DNA of 17,688 nucleotides from Candidatus Segatella papionis (GCA_002297965.1 DBLF01000049.1:5561-23248), one strand, 5' to 3'; numbered from the stretch's first letter, positions 8,145 to 14,713 are shown. Numbers and translations are program-made. Notes: a model not told the origin generated them from the letters alone.

Positions 8145-8203
8145 GTTTATAAGTTTTGAACTTAAGTTCATAAGCTTTGAATATATATTCAAAGCTTATG
8201 AAC
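8145..8203. repeat. 38-bp perfect palindrome with an upstream degenerate copy
   Basis: Bases 8166-8184 are the exact reverse complement of 8185-8203, giving a perfect 38-bp palindrome. The 21 bases just upstream (8145-8165) are a degenerate direct copy of the left arm, and the junction forms a 14-bp palindrome (8157-8170). The element lies between the convergent ends of the group 1 glycosyltransferase and nadA and could fold into a terminator hairpin on either strand, though neither side has a T run. Confidence 0.9.
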
Positions 8204-8214
8204 ACACATTCAAC

Positions 8215-8238
8215 GTCTCTGAATGGAGATTCAGAGGC
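8215..8238. terminator. Hairpin between convergent genes
   Basis: GTCTCTGAAT (8215-8224) pairs with ATTCAGAGGC (8229-8238), one G-T pair included, around a GGAG loop. Together with the 38-bp palindrome it probably ends transcription from both the glycosyltransferase (+) and nadA (-). No U-tract is visible, so the terminator role is inferred. Confidence 0.55.
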
Positions 8239-8273
8239 ACAGAAAAACACATTTCCTAAGGAACAAATACTTT

Positions 8274-9266
8274 TTAAGAGAGCGAAAGCATCTTTTCGAT
8301 AGGCTTAACAGCTTCCTTGGCGATGGCCGGGTCAACCTCTACGGTAGGCCAACCAAACTTCAAGGCGTTGTATATCTTCTTGAGCGAGTTCATCTTCATA
8401 TACTCACACTCGTTGCAGCTGCAACCTACTCCACCCTCGCTTACCTCTGGTGGCACAGGATAGAAAGTGACGTTAGGGCAATTGCGCTCCAACTCGTGCA
8501 GAATACCAGCCTCTGTGGCGATGATATACTCCTTGATTTCAGGATGCTCCTCGGCATAGTGCAGCATTGTAGCTGTAGAACCCTTTACGTCGGCAACGGC
8601 AAGCACAGGGGCCTTGCACTCCAGGTGAGCCATCACCACAGCGTCAGGGTGCTCCTTCTTGAGCTTCACGATAGCCTCTACAGAGAATTTCTCGTGTACG
8701 TGGCAACCGCCATTCCACAAGAGCATCTTTCTGCCCGTCACACTGTTGATATAGTTGCCGAGGTTATAGTCTGGACCGAAGATGAGTTTCTCGTCCTGTG
8801 GGAAACTGTCAATAACCTTCTTGGCGTTGCCACTGGTCACTACACAATCGGTCAAGGCCTTCACGGCAGCCGTAGTGTTCACATAACTGATTACCTTGTA
8901 GCCAGGGTGCTCCTCCTTGTATTTCTTCAAATCCTCAGCCTTGCAGCTGTCGGCGAGCGAACAACCAGCGTTCAAGTCAGGGCAAAGCACTGTCTTGTCT
9001 GGACTCAAGAGTTTGCAAGTCTCCGCCATGAAGTGTACGCCGCACATCACCATCACCTTGGCATCGGTCTCAGCAGCCTTGCGAGCCAAAGCCAAAGAGT
9101 CGCCCACGAAGTCGGCGATGTCCTGAATCTCTCCCACCGTGTAGTAGTGGGCAAGGATTATCGCATCTTTCTCCTTGCAGAGCTTTCTGATTTCAGCCTT
9201 CAAGTCTAGGGCGTCGTCAACAGGTTCGTCCACATAACCTTTCTCAATCCATTCTTTTTTCACCAT
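8274..9266 (-). CDS. nadA: Quinolinate synthase A
   Basis: This 330-residue cytosolic iron-sulfur enzyme condenses iminoaspartate with dihydroxyacetone phosphate to give quinolinate in NAD synthesis. The N-terminal IILAHYYTVGEIQDIADFVGDSL (split at about residues 36-58), CGVHFMAETCKLLSPDK (75-91) and VSYVNTTAAVK-like text are diagnostic. Cysteines in the expected [4Fe-4S] positions are C102 (AGCSLAD), C188 (GGCHVH) and C287 in GCSCNEC. No nadB or nadC is next to it in this window. Its start lies 209 bases downstream of a good -7 element (9475-9482) on the same strand, implying a leader of about 200 nt that runs through the DnaA-box cluster. It is the only gene left of that cluster oriented away from it. 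Confidence 0.96.
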   Translation of the reverse strand: MVKKEWIEKGYVDEPVDDALDLKAEIRKLCKEKDAIILAHYYTVGEIQDIADFVGDSLALARKAAETDAKVMVMCGVHFMAETCKLLSPDKTVLCPDLNAGCSLADSCKAEDLKKYKEEHPGYKVISYVNTTAAVKALTDCVVTSGNAKKVIDSFPQDEKLIFGPDYNLGNYINSVTGRKMLLWNGGCHVHEKFSVEAIVKLKKEHPDAVVMAHLECKAPVLAVADVKGSTATMLHYAEEHPEIKEYIIATEAGILHELERNCPNVTFYPVPPEVSEGGVGCSCNECEYMKMNSLKKIYNALKFGWPTVEVDPAIAKEAVKPIEKMLSLS

Positions 9267-9329
9267 AACATTAATATTATATTTCTTTATTTCTTATTTT
9301 AAAAAGAGATTATAAGGATGATGATATGA

Positions 9330-9658
9330 CGTGGATAAGTGGATAAAAAACACACTAAATATTTGCGTTTTCCGTTATCCATATCTTGTTCAGAGTTATC
9401 AGATGTAGGCTTGGAAATCTTTTTCTTGGTCCTTAACTGCTTAACTCTTTTATCAACATTTCCCCAATTTGGTGCAAAGTTAATAAGTTTATATCTTTTA
9501 TCGGTCAAAAATTGCGAAAAAGTTTCTAAAAACTTAATAATAACCCTGTGGATATCCCTATTCCTTGGGTTGAAATAGGTGGCGGGTGGATAACCACAAA
9601 GTTATGCAATAGTTATTATTGGGGTTTTCCGTACACTTTTCCACGGGTTTGTGGATAA
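9330..9658. other. oriC: Candidate chromosomal replication origin (DnaA-box cluster)
   Basis: Seven 9-mers match TTATCCACA with no more than one mismatch: 9330-9338 (-), 9338-9346 (-), 9375-9383 (+), 9450-9458 (+), 9547-9555 (-), 9585-9593 (-) and 9650-9658 (-, perfect). Under equal base use about 0.07 such matches would be expected in 330 bases on two strands. AT-rich stretches (9483-9545 and 9267-9330) could serve as the unwinding element. The region is intergenic, flanked by the nadA leader and by a strong terminator. G-versus-C skew of the + strand changes sign across it. No dnaA gene is nearby, which does not exclude an origin in Bacteroidota. Confidence 0.65.
9475..9505 (-). promoter_or_regulatory. 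Probable nadA promoter inside the DnaA-box cluster
   Basis: On the minus strand TAACTTTG (9482-9475), followed by CACC, fits the Bacteroidota -7 consensus TAnnTTTG exactly. A TTTTTG lies about 23 bases further upstream on that strand, slightly wide for the -33 element. Transcription would start near 9468 and reach nadA after about 200 nt. Confidence 0.5.
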
Positions 9659-9660
9659 TG

Positions 9661-9707
9661 AAAAAAGCAGTTTTTCCAAGTTTTGTATCACTTGGGAAAA
9701 CTGCTTT
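9661..9707 (-). terminator. Intrinsic terminator of the family 9 glycosyltransferase gene
   Basis: Bases 9664-9681 pair with 9690-9707 in an 18-bp stem with one G-T pair and an 8-base loop. On the minus strand the stem is followed by a T run (complement of A at 9661-9666). It starts seven bases after the stop codon of the gene at 9714 and ends two bases from the perfect DnaA box, so it shields the candidate origin from transcription. Confidence 0.93.
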
Positions 9708-9713
9708 CTTAGT

Positions 9714-10817
9714 TTATTTCTTCTTGAGTACTGCCTCTACTTTTTCCACGACAAGTTCTGGAGAGATGTTCTTCAGGCAAGCCAAGTCGCCACGCATGCA
9801 AGGCTTGTTGCCGTAGATGCTGCAAGGGCGGCATGGCATGTCGAGTTGCACGGCATTGTCTGGACTTTGGTGCCATCCCATAAATCCTGCGTAGGGATGG
9901 GTGGCTCCCCAAATACTCACCACTGGGGTGTTGACCAATGAGGCCAAGTGCATATTGGCACTGTCCATGCTCACCATCAGTCGGAGATGGCTCATCAGAA
10001 TGAGTTCGTGCGAAAGTCCGTCGAGATGTGCGGAGGCATTCACTACTTGTGGATATTTTTCAGCCCACTGGTTCATCACAGGAGTTTCATTCTCTCCGCC
10101 ACCAAACAGGAAGATACGGCAATGGGGGTGATTGTGAATCAGATGTTCTATCACCTTCTCCATCAATTGTATGGGATATATTTTGCCTGCGTGGGCGGCG
10201 AATGGAGCTATGCCTATCCAAGGTTGGTCTGGGTTATCCGCCTTCTTGTTGATAACTGGGTGGATTTCCTTGCCGTTATCCACGTTGACTTGGAAAACTT
10301 CTTCGGGGAGCAGGTTTAGGTCTCCCCCTTCCTCCGGGAAGATGGAAGTGAAGTCCATTTTGAGGGGATAACCTAACTGTGCGAAGACATCCGCATAGTT
10401 TTGGAAAGATGAAGGTTGTTTTTCCAGCACCTTGCCGTTGGTGGCTACAAGCTTGCGTTTGCCCCTGCGGTGTTTGTCGATATGAGCCACTTTGAAACTA
10501 GCTAGGTTGAAGCGCATACGCAGATAGCTAGAGCGTAAAACGCTATGCAGGTCGGCTATGGCCGTAAATTGTTTGGCTATGAGACGACGGTAGAGTGCAT
10601 TGAGTCCCTTCACACCTTTGTACTCCCCCTTGATATCTGCTTCCATGAAACCCACGTTTGGGGCGAGGTTCTCGAAGAATGGGCGAGCGAACGGGCGACT
10701 TAATACGGTGACTCTAACATGTGGATATTGCTTGGCTAGTGAATACACCACAGGCACAGTCATGGCAACATCGCCCATGGCTGAGAATCTTATCACAAGT
10801 ATATGCTCTGTCTTCAT
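9714..10817 (-). CDS. Glycosyltransferase family 9 (heptosyltransferase-like)
   Basis: This 367-residue GT-B protein resembles LPS heptosyltransferases such as RfaF/WaaF. The N-terminus ILVIRFSAMGDVAMTVPVV (residues 6-24) is the family signature, and the C-terminal domain has WIGIAPFAAHAGKIYP, IFLFGGGENE and MDSANMHLASLVNTPVVSI, including the conserved D-x-A-N-x-H-L-A donor-site segment. A cysteine-rich tail (MPCRPCSIYGNKPC, then ACL) is typical of the family. It probably adds a sugar to the LPS inner core or a related glycolipid at the inner membrane; whether the donor is ADP-heptose cannot be decided here. It sits 159 bases downstream of the DUF4254 gene on the same strand, a pairing I recall as common in Bacteroidota. 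Confidence 0.9.
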   Translation of the reverse strand: MKTEHILVIRFSAMGDVAMTVPVVYSLAKQYPHVRVTVLSRPFARPFFENLAPNVGFMEADIKGEYKGVKGLNALYRRLIAKQFTAIADLHSVLRSSYLRMRFNLASFKVAHIDKHRRGKRKLVATNGKVLEKQPSSFQNYADVFAQLGYPLKMDFTSIFPEEGGDLNLLPEEVFQVNVDNGKEIHPVINKKADNPDQPWIGIAPFAAHAGKIYPIQLMEKVIEHLIHNHPHCRIFLFGGGENETPVMNQWAEKYPQVVNASAHLDGLSHELILMSHLRLMVSMDSANMHLASLVNTPVVSIWGATHPYAGFMGWHQSPDNAVQLDMPCRPCSIYGNKPCMRGDLACLKNISPELVVEKVEAVLKKK

Positions 10818-10909
10818 CTGTCTAATTCTGTATATATAATAAAGGTGTAGGAGGATTGATTGGTTCCTCTTTTTCTTAAGTAGAGAGCGGAAAGAAGCCT
10901 ATCTGAGTA

Positions 10910-10960
10910 TGAAGGTTATTATTTTCCTAAACTGAATGTGAAGATTATCAGTTTTCCTAA
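10910..10960 (+). repeat. Imperfect ~21-base direct repeat
   Basis: TGAAGGTTATTATTTTCCTAA (10910-10930) recurs at 10939-10960 with two substitutions and one inserted base, and a weaker third copy begins near 10967 beside the DUF4254 stop. It fills most of the gap between the two minus-strand genes. No function is evident. Confidence 0.6.
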
Positions 10961-10976
10961 CTAATATGAAGTTTAT

Positions 10977-11582
10977 TTACTTTTGGTTGTAAAGCACAGG
11001 ATTAGTTGAAGGATCGTTGTACATCTTCATCTGTCGATATACCTTCATGTATTTTCTTCCAGCCTCAATGTCCTCCAAGAGTTGGTCGATGGCAGTGGAA
11101 AGATCCACCTGCTGCTCTAGCAATACGTCGAGTTTTGCCTGGCATTTAGCCTTGTGTTCGGCTGAAGCCTCCGGACGTTCTACCTGCTCCTTCATGTGAT
11201 AAATCTTGAGGGCGAGGATACTCAGGCGATCTACAGCCCAAGCAGGGCTTTCGGTGTTGATGCGAGCGTCAGCCTGTACCTTTACGTCTTTGTATGTTTC
11301 GCGGAAGTAAGAATCGATTTGCTCCACGAGGTCTGTACGGTCCTGGTTACTCTTGTCGATGCGACGCTTCAAGACAAGTGCCTCGGCCGGGGCAATCTGA
11401 GGGTCTCGGATGATATCCTCGAAGTGCCACTGTACGGTGTCTATCCAACATTTGAGGTAAAGACGGTTCTCGATGGTGCCTTCAGCGAACGGATTATTGA
11501 TTGGGGTATCAATATTGTCCTTGATATGATAATCGGCTATCGCCTGATTAAAAATCTTATTAGCGTTTTCTGTAAATGTCAT
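10977..11582 (-). CDS. DUF4254 domain protein
   Basis: This is a 201-residue soluble protein with no signal peptide or membrane segment. The text NPFAEGTIENRLYLKCWIDT (about residues 29-48), WHFEDIIRDPQI and ADARINTESPAWAVDRLSIL (about 105-124) are characteristic of DUF4254. Most of it looks alpha-helical with charged heptads, for example KIYHMKEQVERPEASAEHKA. The function is unknown; frequent location next to family 9 glycosyltransferases suggests an envelope-glycan role, which is inference. The start fits the promoter at 11613-11620, giving a leader of about two dozen bases. The gene is transcribed divergently from acpP. Confidence 0.86.
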   Translation of the reverse strand: MTFTENANKIFNQAIADYHIKDNIDTPINNPFAEGTIENRLYLKCWIDTVQWHFEDIIRDPQIAPAEALVLKRRIDKSNQDRTDLVEQIDSYFRETYKDVKVQADARINTESPAWAVDRLSILALKIYHMKEQVERPEASAEHKAKCQAKLDVLLEQQVDLSTAIDQLLEDIEAGRKYMKVYRQMKMYNDPSTNPVLYNQK

Positions 11583-11612
11583 GCGGTTTGAAATGTTTGA
11601 TTAAATACCGTA

Positions 11613-11644
11613 CAAAAGTAATAAATTTATCTCAAAGTGCCAAC
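11613..11644 (-). promoter_or_regulatory. Promoter of the DUF4254 gene
   Basis: The minus strand reads TACTTTTG at 11620-11613, an exact TAnnTTTG -7 element. GTTG at 11644-11641 lies 20 bases upstream and can serve as -33. The ATG at 11582 lies about 30 bases downstream of the -7 element. Confidence 0.72.
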
Positions 11645-11650
11645 AAAAAA

Positions 11651-11715
11651 GCGAAAAAAGGCGAAATCTATGCACAATTTAGGGGTGTTTGTGCACAGAA
11701 AGGTACTTTTTTCGC
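11651..11715. repeat. Nested inverted repeats between divergent promoters
   Basis: GCGAAAAAAG (11651-11660) is exactly complementary in inverted orientation to CTTTTTTCGC (11706-11715). Inside it, TGCACAA (11671-11677) and TTGTGCA (11689-11695) form a second pair. The element lies between the DUF4254 -33 and the acpP -33, where a regulator could act on both. Confidence 0.75.
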
Positions 11716-11722
11716 CAAAATA

Positions 11723-11754
11723 TTTGTGTATATTAAAAAAAATGTGTTCCTTTG
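11723..11754 (+). promoter_or_regulatory. Promoter of acpP-fabF-rnc
   Basis: TTTG at 11723-11726 and TTCCTTTG at 11747-11754 are separated by 20 bases, close to the Bacteroidota -33/-7 pair (TTTG, TAnnTTTG; one mismatch). The start of transcription would fall near 11760, followed by an AT-rich leader of about 48 bases to the acpP ATG. Confidence 0.75.
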
Positions 11755-11807
11755 CACTCGAATTTTTAATTAGAAATTAATTTATAAACATTTTAAAAGT
11801 TACAATT

Positions 11808-12044
11808 ATGTCAGAAATTGAAAGCAAAGTAAAGGCAATTATCGTTGATAAGCTCGGTGTTGATGAGGCAGAAGTTAAGCCAGAGGCAAGCTTCACAAAC
11901 GACCTCGGTGCAGACTCTTTGGATACTGTAGAGTTGATCATGGAGTTCGAGAAGGAGTTCTCTATCTCTATCCCAGACGATAAGGCTGAGAAGATTGCTA
12001 CAGTAGGTGACGCTATCGCTTATATTGAGGAGAACGCTAAGTAA
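11808..12044 (+). CDS. acpP: Acyl carrier protein
   Basis: This small acidic protein of 78 residues carries growing fatty-acyl chains on a 4'-phosphopantetheine arm. The attachment site is S37 in GADSLDTVELIMEFE (residues 34-48), and the four-helix ACP pattern and length are standard. Codon use favours GAG, AAG, CTC and GCT, as expected for a highly expressed gene. It lies 23 bases upstream of fabF, whose product acts on it directly, and is preceded by its own promoter. Confidence 0.98.
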   Translation: MSEIESKVKAIIVDKLGVDEAEVKPEASFTNDLGADSLDTVELIMEFEKEFSISIPDDKAEKIATVGDAIAYIEENAK

Positions 12045-12067
12045 TTTTAGCCACTAATTCATATTAA

Positions 12068-13330
12068 ATGGAATTAAAAAGAGTTGTAGTAACAGGTCTT
12101 GGTGCTGTGACTCCAGTGGGAAACACTCCTGAGGAAACTTGGGAGGCTCTCCTCGCTGGTAAGAGCGGTGCTGCCCCTATTACTCATTTCGATACAACAA
12201 ATTTCAAGACTAAGTTTGCTTGCGAGGTGAAGAACCTCAACATCAACGATTGGATTGATCGCAAGGAGGCTCGCAAGCTCGACCGTTACACCCAGTTGGC
12301 TATGATTGCCGCTATGCAGGGTGTGAAGGATGCGAACATCGATCTTGAAACAGAAGACTTGAACAACGTTGGCGTTGTATTCGGTGTAGGTATCGGTGGT
12401 ATCAAGACATTTGAGGACGAGGTATCTTATTATGCTACCCATCAGGAGAATGGTCCTAAGTTCAATCCATTCTTCATTCCTAAGATGATCGCGGACATCG
12501 CTTCTGGTCAGATTTCAATCCACTTCGGATTCCACGGACCAAACTATACCACTACATCTGCGTGCGCTTCTTCAAGCAATGCATTGGCCGATGCCTTCAA
12601 CTTGATTCGTTTGGGCAAGGCAAACATCATCGTGAGCGGTGGTGCTGAGGCTGCTATCTGCGCTTGTGGCGTAGGTGGTTTCAATGCTATGCACGCATTG
12701 TCAACACGTAATGACGACCCAGAGCATGCTTCACGTCCATTCAGCGCAAGCCGTGATGGATTTATCATGGGCGAGGGTGCTGGCTGCTTGATTCTCGAGG
12801 AGCTGGAGCACGCCAAGGCTCGTGGTGCGAAGATTTATGCTGAGATGGTAGGCGAGGGCGAGAGCGCTGATGCTTATCACATCACTGCTTCTCATCCAGA
12901 AGGTCTCGGTGCTAAGCTCGTAATGGAGCGTGCATTGGCAGACGCTAACCTCAAGCCTGAGGACATCGACTACATCAATGTTCATGGTACATCTACCCAC
13001 GTAGGTGACATCTCTGAGGCTAAGGCTATCAAGGCTGTCTTCGGTGACGCAGCTTACAAGCTCAACATCAGTTCTACCAAGTCTATGACAGGTCACCTCC
13101 TCGGCGCTGCTGGTGCAGTAGAGGCTATGGCTTGTGTTCTTAGTGTGAAGAACGACATCGTTCCTCCTACTATCAACCACGAAGAGGGTGACAACGACGA
13201 GGAGCTCGATTACAACTTGAACTTTACCTTCAACAAAGCTCAGAAGCGTGAGGTTCGTGCTGCATTGAGCAATACCTTCGGCTTCGGTGGTCACAACTGC
13301 TGTGTAGTATTCAAGAAGTATGCTGAATAA
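12068..13330 (+). CDS. fabF: Beta-ketoacyl-ACP synthase II
   Basis: This 420-residue condensing enzyme elongates acyl-ACP with malonyl-ACP in type II fatty-acid synthesis in the cytosol. The thiolase-fold catalytic triad is visible: C166 in TTTSACASSSNA, H306 in NVHGTSTHVGD and H343 in KSMTGHLLGAAGA. The N-terminal RVVVTGLGAVTPVG (residues 5-18) and the C-terminal NTFGFGGHN are family hallmarks. Length is typical. The acpP-fabF-rnc order is a familiar bacterial arrangement. Its stop codon lies inside the first codons of rnc (11-base overlap), so translation of rnc may be coupled to fabF. Confidence 0.98.
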   Translation: MELKRVVVTGLGAVTPVGNTPEETWEALLAGKSGAAPITHFDTTNFKTKFACEVKNLNINDWIDRKEARKLDRYTQLAMIAAMQGVKDANIDLETEDLNNVGVVFGVGIGGIKTFEDEVSYYATHQENGPKFNPFFIPKMIADIASGQISIHFGFHGPNYTTTSACASSSNALADAFNLIRLGKANIIVSGGAEAAICACGVGGFNAMHALSTRNDDPEHASRPFSASRDGFIMGEGAGCLILEELEHAKARGAKIYAEMVGEGESADAYHITASHPEGLGAKLVMERALADANLKPEDIDYINVHGTSTHVGDISEAKAIKAVFGDAAYKLNISSTKSMTGHLLGAAGAVEAMACVLSVKNDIVPPTINHEEGDNDEELDYNLNFTFNKAQKREVRAALSNTFGFGGHNCCVVFKKYAE

Positions 13331-14423
13331 TTTTATAGATAGAATAAAGCTCTCTTTCCGCAAGGACAAAGAGCTTTATTTTTCTTTGTACGAAATCCTA
13401 GGTTTCTATCCACACGACATCAGTTACTATAAGTTGGCATTGATGCACAAGAGCATCATGCACCGCAACGCCAAGGGCAAGCCTGTGAACAACGAGCGCT
13501 TGGAGTTTCTGGGTGACGCTGTGTTGGATGCTGTGGTAGGTGACATTGTGTATCAGCACTTTCCAGGCAAGCGTGAGGGGTTTCTGACGAATACCCGAAG
13601 CAAGCTGGTGCAGAGAGATACACTCAACAAGTTGGCCCAGGAGATGGGTATCAACCAACTCATATTATCTAATGGACACAGTTCTTCTCATAATAGCTAT
13701 ATGGGAGGAAATGCTTTCGAGGCGTTGGTTGGAGCCGTTTATCTGGACCGCGGTTATAATGCCTGCATGCACTTTATGCAGAAACGTATCTTGGCAAAAA
13801 TGATAAACATCGATAAGGTGGCTTACAAGGAGGTGAACTTCAAGAGCAAGCTTATCGAATGGAGCCAGAAAAACCGTGTGAACTTGGAGTTTGTGTTGCA
13901 GGGACAGGAAAAAGACAAGAATGGAAGCCCTGTGTTTACCTATCGAGTGGTGATGGAAGGCGTAGAGGGTGGTGAAGGCAAGGGCTACTCCAAGAAAGAG
14001 AGCCAGCAGGTAGCCTCAAAGATTACCCTGGACAGACTGCGCAAGGAGCCACAATACATAGATGCCGTGTTTACAGCCAAGGCCAACCGTACAAAGATGG
14101 AAGAAGAACCTGTGGAGAGCGTTCCTAGCACAGAGGTGAAGGAAGACTTCATCATCTCGCAAAGTGCAGAGACACAGGCGACGGAAGAGAAACACGTCAA
14201 TGTTTTCAAGGAAGAGGTCTTTACCGAGAAATCTTCTGCAGCCTCCGAAGGGGTGGCTGAGACGGTTTCTGTTTCCAACGGACAAGTTGCCATAGAGGAA
14301 ATGGAAGCTAAGGAAAACGACGAGTTTGACTTGAGTGATATTTCTGCGGAGCCCAAGGAGATGAGCCGCGAGGACATCATCGCAGCAGCAGAGGCTGCAG
14401 CTTTTGCAGAAGGTAATGAATAA
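13320..14423 (+). CDS. rnc: Ribonuclease III with acidic C-terminal extension
   Basis: The enzyme cleaves double-stranded RNA, including rRNA precursors. The nuclease signature NERLEFLGDAVL is at residues 58-69, with metal-binding E62 and D66. The second pair reads GGNAFEALVGA: E133 is kept, but the residue aligned with the usual first Asp is N130. A double-stranded RNA-binding domain follows (about 170-243, ending VASKITLDRLRKEP). After it comes a ~124-residue tail, rich in Glu, Ser, Val and Ala, that canonical RNase III (about 225 residues) lacks. The ATG overlaps the end of fabF by 11 bases; the N-terminus DRIKLSFRKDKE fits Bacteroidota homologues as I recall them. A terminator-like hairpin lies within codons 8-21 of the gene. 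Confidence 0.95.
   Translation: MLNNFIDRIKLSFRKDKELYFSLYEILGFYPHDISYYKLALMHKSIMHRNAKGKPVNNERLEFLGDAVLDAVVGDIVYQHFPGKREGFLTNTRSKLVQRDTLNKLAQEMGINQLILSNGHSSSHNSYMGGNAFEALVGAVYLDRGYNACMHFMQKRILAKMINIDKVAYKEVNFKSKLIEWSQKNRVNLEFVLQGQEKDKNGSPVFTYRVVMEGVEGGEGKGYSKKESQQVASKITLDRLRKEPQYIDAVFTAKANRTKMEEEPVESVPSTEVKEDFIISQSAETQATEEKHVNVFKEEVFTEKSSAASEGVAETVSVSNGQVAIEEMEAKENDEFDLSDISAEPKEMSREDIIAAAEAAAFAEGNE
13341..13388 (+). promoter_or_regulatory. Terminator-like hairpin inside the start of rnc
   Basis: Bases 13341-13353 pair with 13370-13382 (13 bp, one G-T). The stem continues past single-base bulges (C13354, C13367) to a CC-GCAA-GG cap, a GNRA-type tetraloop. The right arm runs into TTTTTCTTTG. It begins 11 bases after the fabF stop, so it could end fabF transcripts, attenuate rnc, or be an RNase III target. 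Confidence 0.7.
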
Positions 14424-14441
14424 AGAAAATGAAAATAATTG

Positions 14442-14503
14442 AATAAAAGAGACTCTCTTGAGAGTTCCCTTATCAGGGGGGCATCGAGTGAGTCTCTTTT
14501 ATT
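14442..14503 (+). terminator. Transcription terminator after rnc
   Basis: AATAAAAGAGACTC (14442-14455) is perfectly complementary to 14490-14503 (14 bp). The right arm ends in a T-rich tract. Inside lie a competing small hairpin (14452-14465, CTTG loop) and a CCCT/AGGG pair, so the enclosed part is itself structured. The A-rich left arm means it could also work on the minus strand. Confidence 0.88.
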
Positions 14504-14580
14504 TTGTCCATTTCTTATTCTGTCCATTTTTTATTTTGCCCATTTCTTGTTCTGTCCATTTTTTATTTTGCCCATTTCTT
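14501..14580 (+). repeat. Five-copy 16-base minisatellite
   Basis: Five consecutive 16-base units (from 14501, 14517, 14533, 14549 and 14565) share the pattern RTTYTGYCCATTTYTT. Alternate copies are most alike, so the array also reads as a 32-base repeat of about 2.5 copies. It overlaps the last bases of the rnc terminator and lies upstream of the promoter of the next gene; it is non-coding. Confidence 0.92.
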
Positions 14581-14652
14581 GTCTTATCTGCTAGGCTTTC
14601 TTTCTTTACGATATATAATATCTTTCTTATTTATATTAAAAAATAGTAAAAA

Positions 14653-14685
14653 CTTTCTCTATATCAAAAGATTGAATTACTTTTG
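14653..14685 (+). promoter_or_regulatory. Promoter of the GH3-family gene
   Basis: TACTTTTG at 14678-14685 is an exact TAnnTTTG -7 element, and TTTC at 14654-14657 lies 20 bases upstream as a weak -33. Transcription would start near 14692, 22 bases before the ATG at 14714. This supports that ATG over an earlier in-frame one at 14504, which lies upstream of the promoter. Confidence 0.75.
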
Positions 14686-14713
14686 CATCTACTTTAAAGG
14701 TATATATCTAGAT

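Noticed and set aside
8166..8203. Invertible promoter flanked by inverted repeats
   Set aside because: The arms are contiguous with no segment between them to invert, and both flanking genes point towards it.
8223..9209. Long + strand open frame opposite nadA
   Set aside because: It is the antisense of nadA, a confidently identified gene, and its translation shows no family motifs.
9299..9508. Minus-strand 69-codon frame in the nadA upstream region
   Set aside because: It starts upstream of the predicted transcription start, overlaps DnaA boxes and looks like AT-rich noise.
9619..9941. Short + strand frames over the terminator and the family 9 glycosyltransferase
   Set aside because: They cross a strong terminator stem and the antisense of a known gene.
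10850..10874. Small hairpin followed by a T run on the + strand
   Set aside because: The stem is only 6 bp and no + strand gene ends there.
14501..14580. CRISPR-like array
   Set aside because: The repeats are directly adjacent with no unique spacers, and there are no cas genes.
14504..14713. N-terminal extension of the GH3-family protein
   Set aside because: It would translate the minisatellite and lies upstream of an exact -7 element; family members begin near the ATG at 14714.
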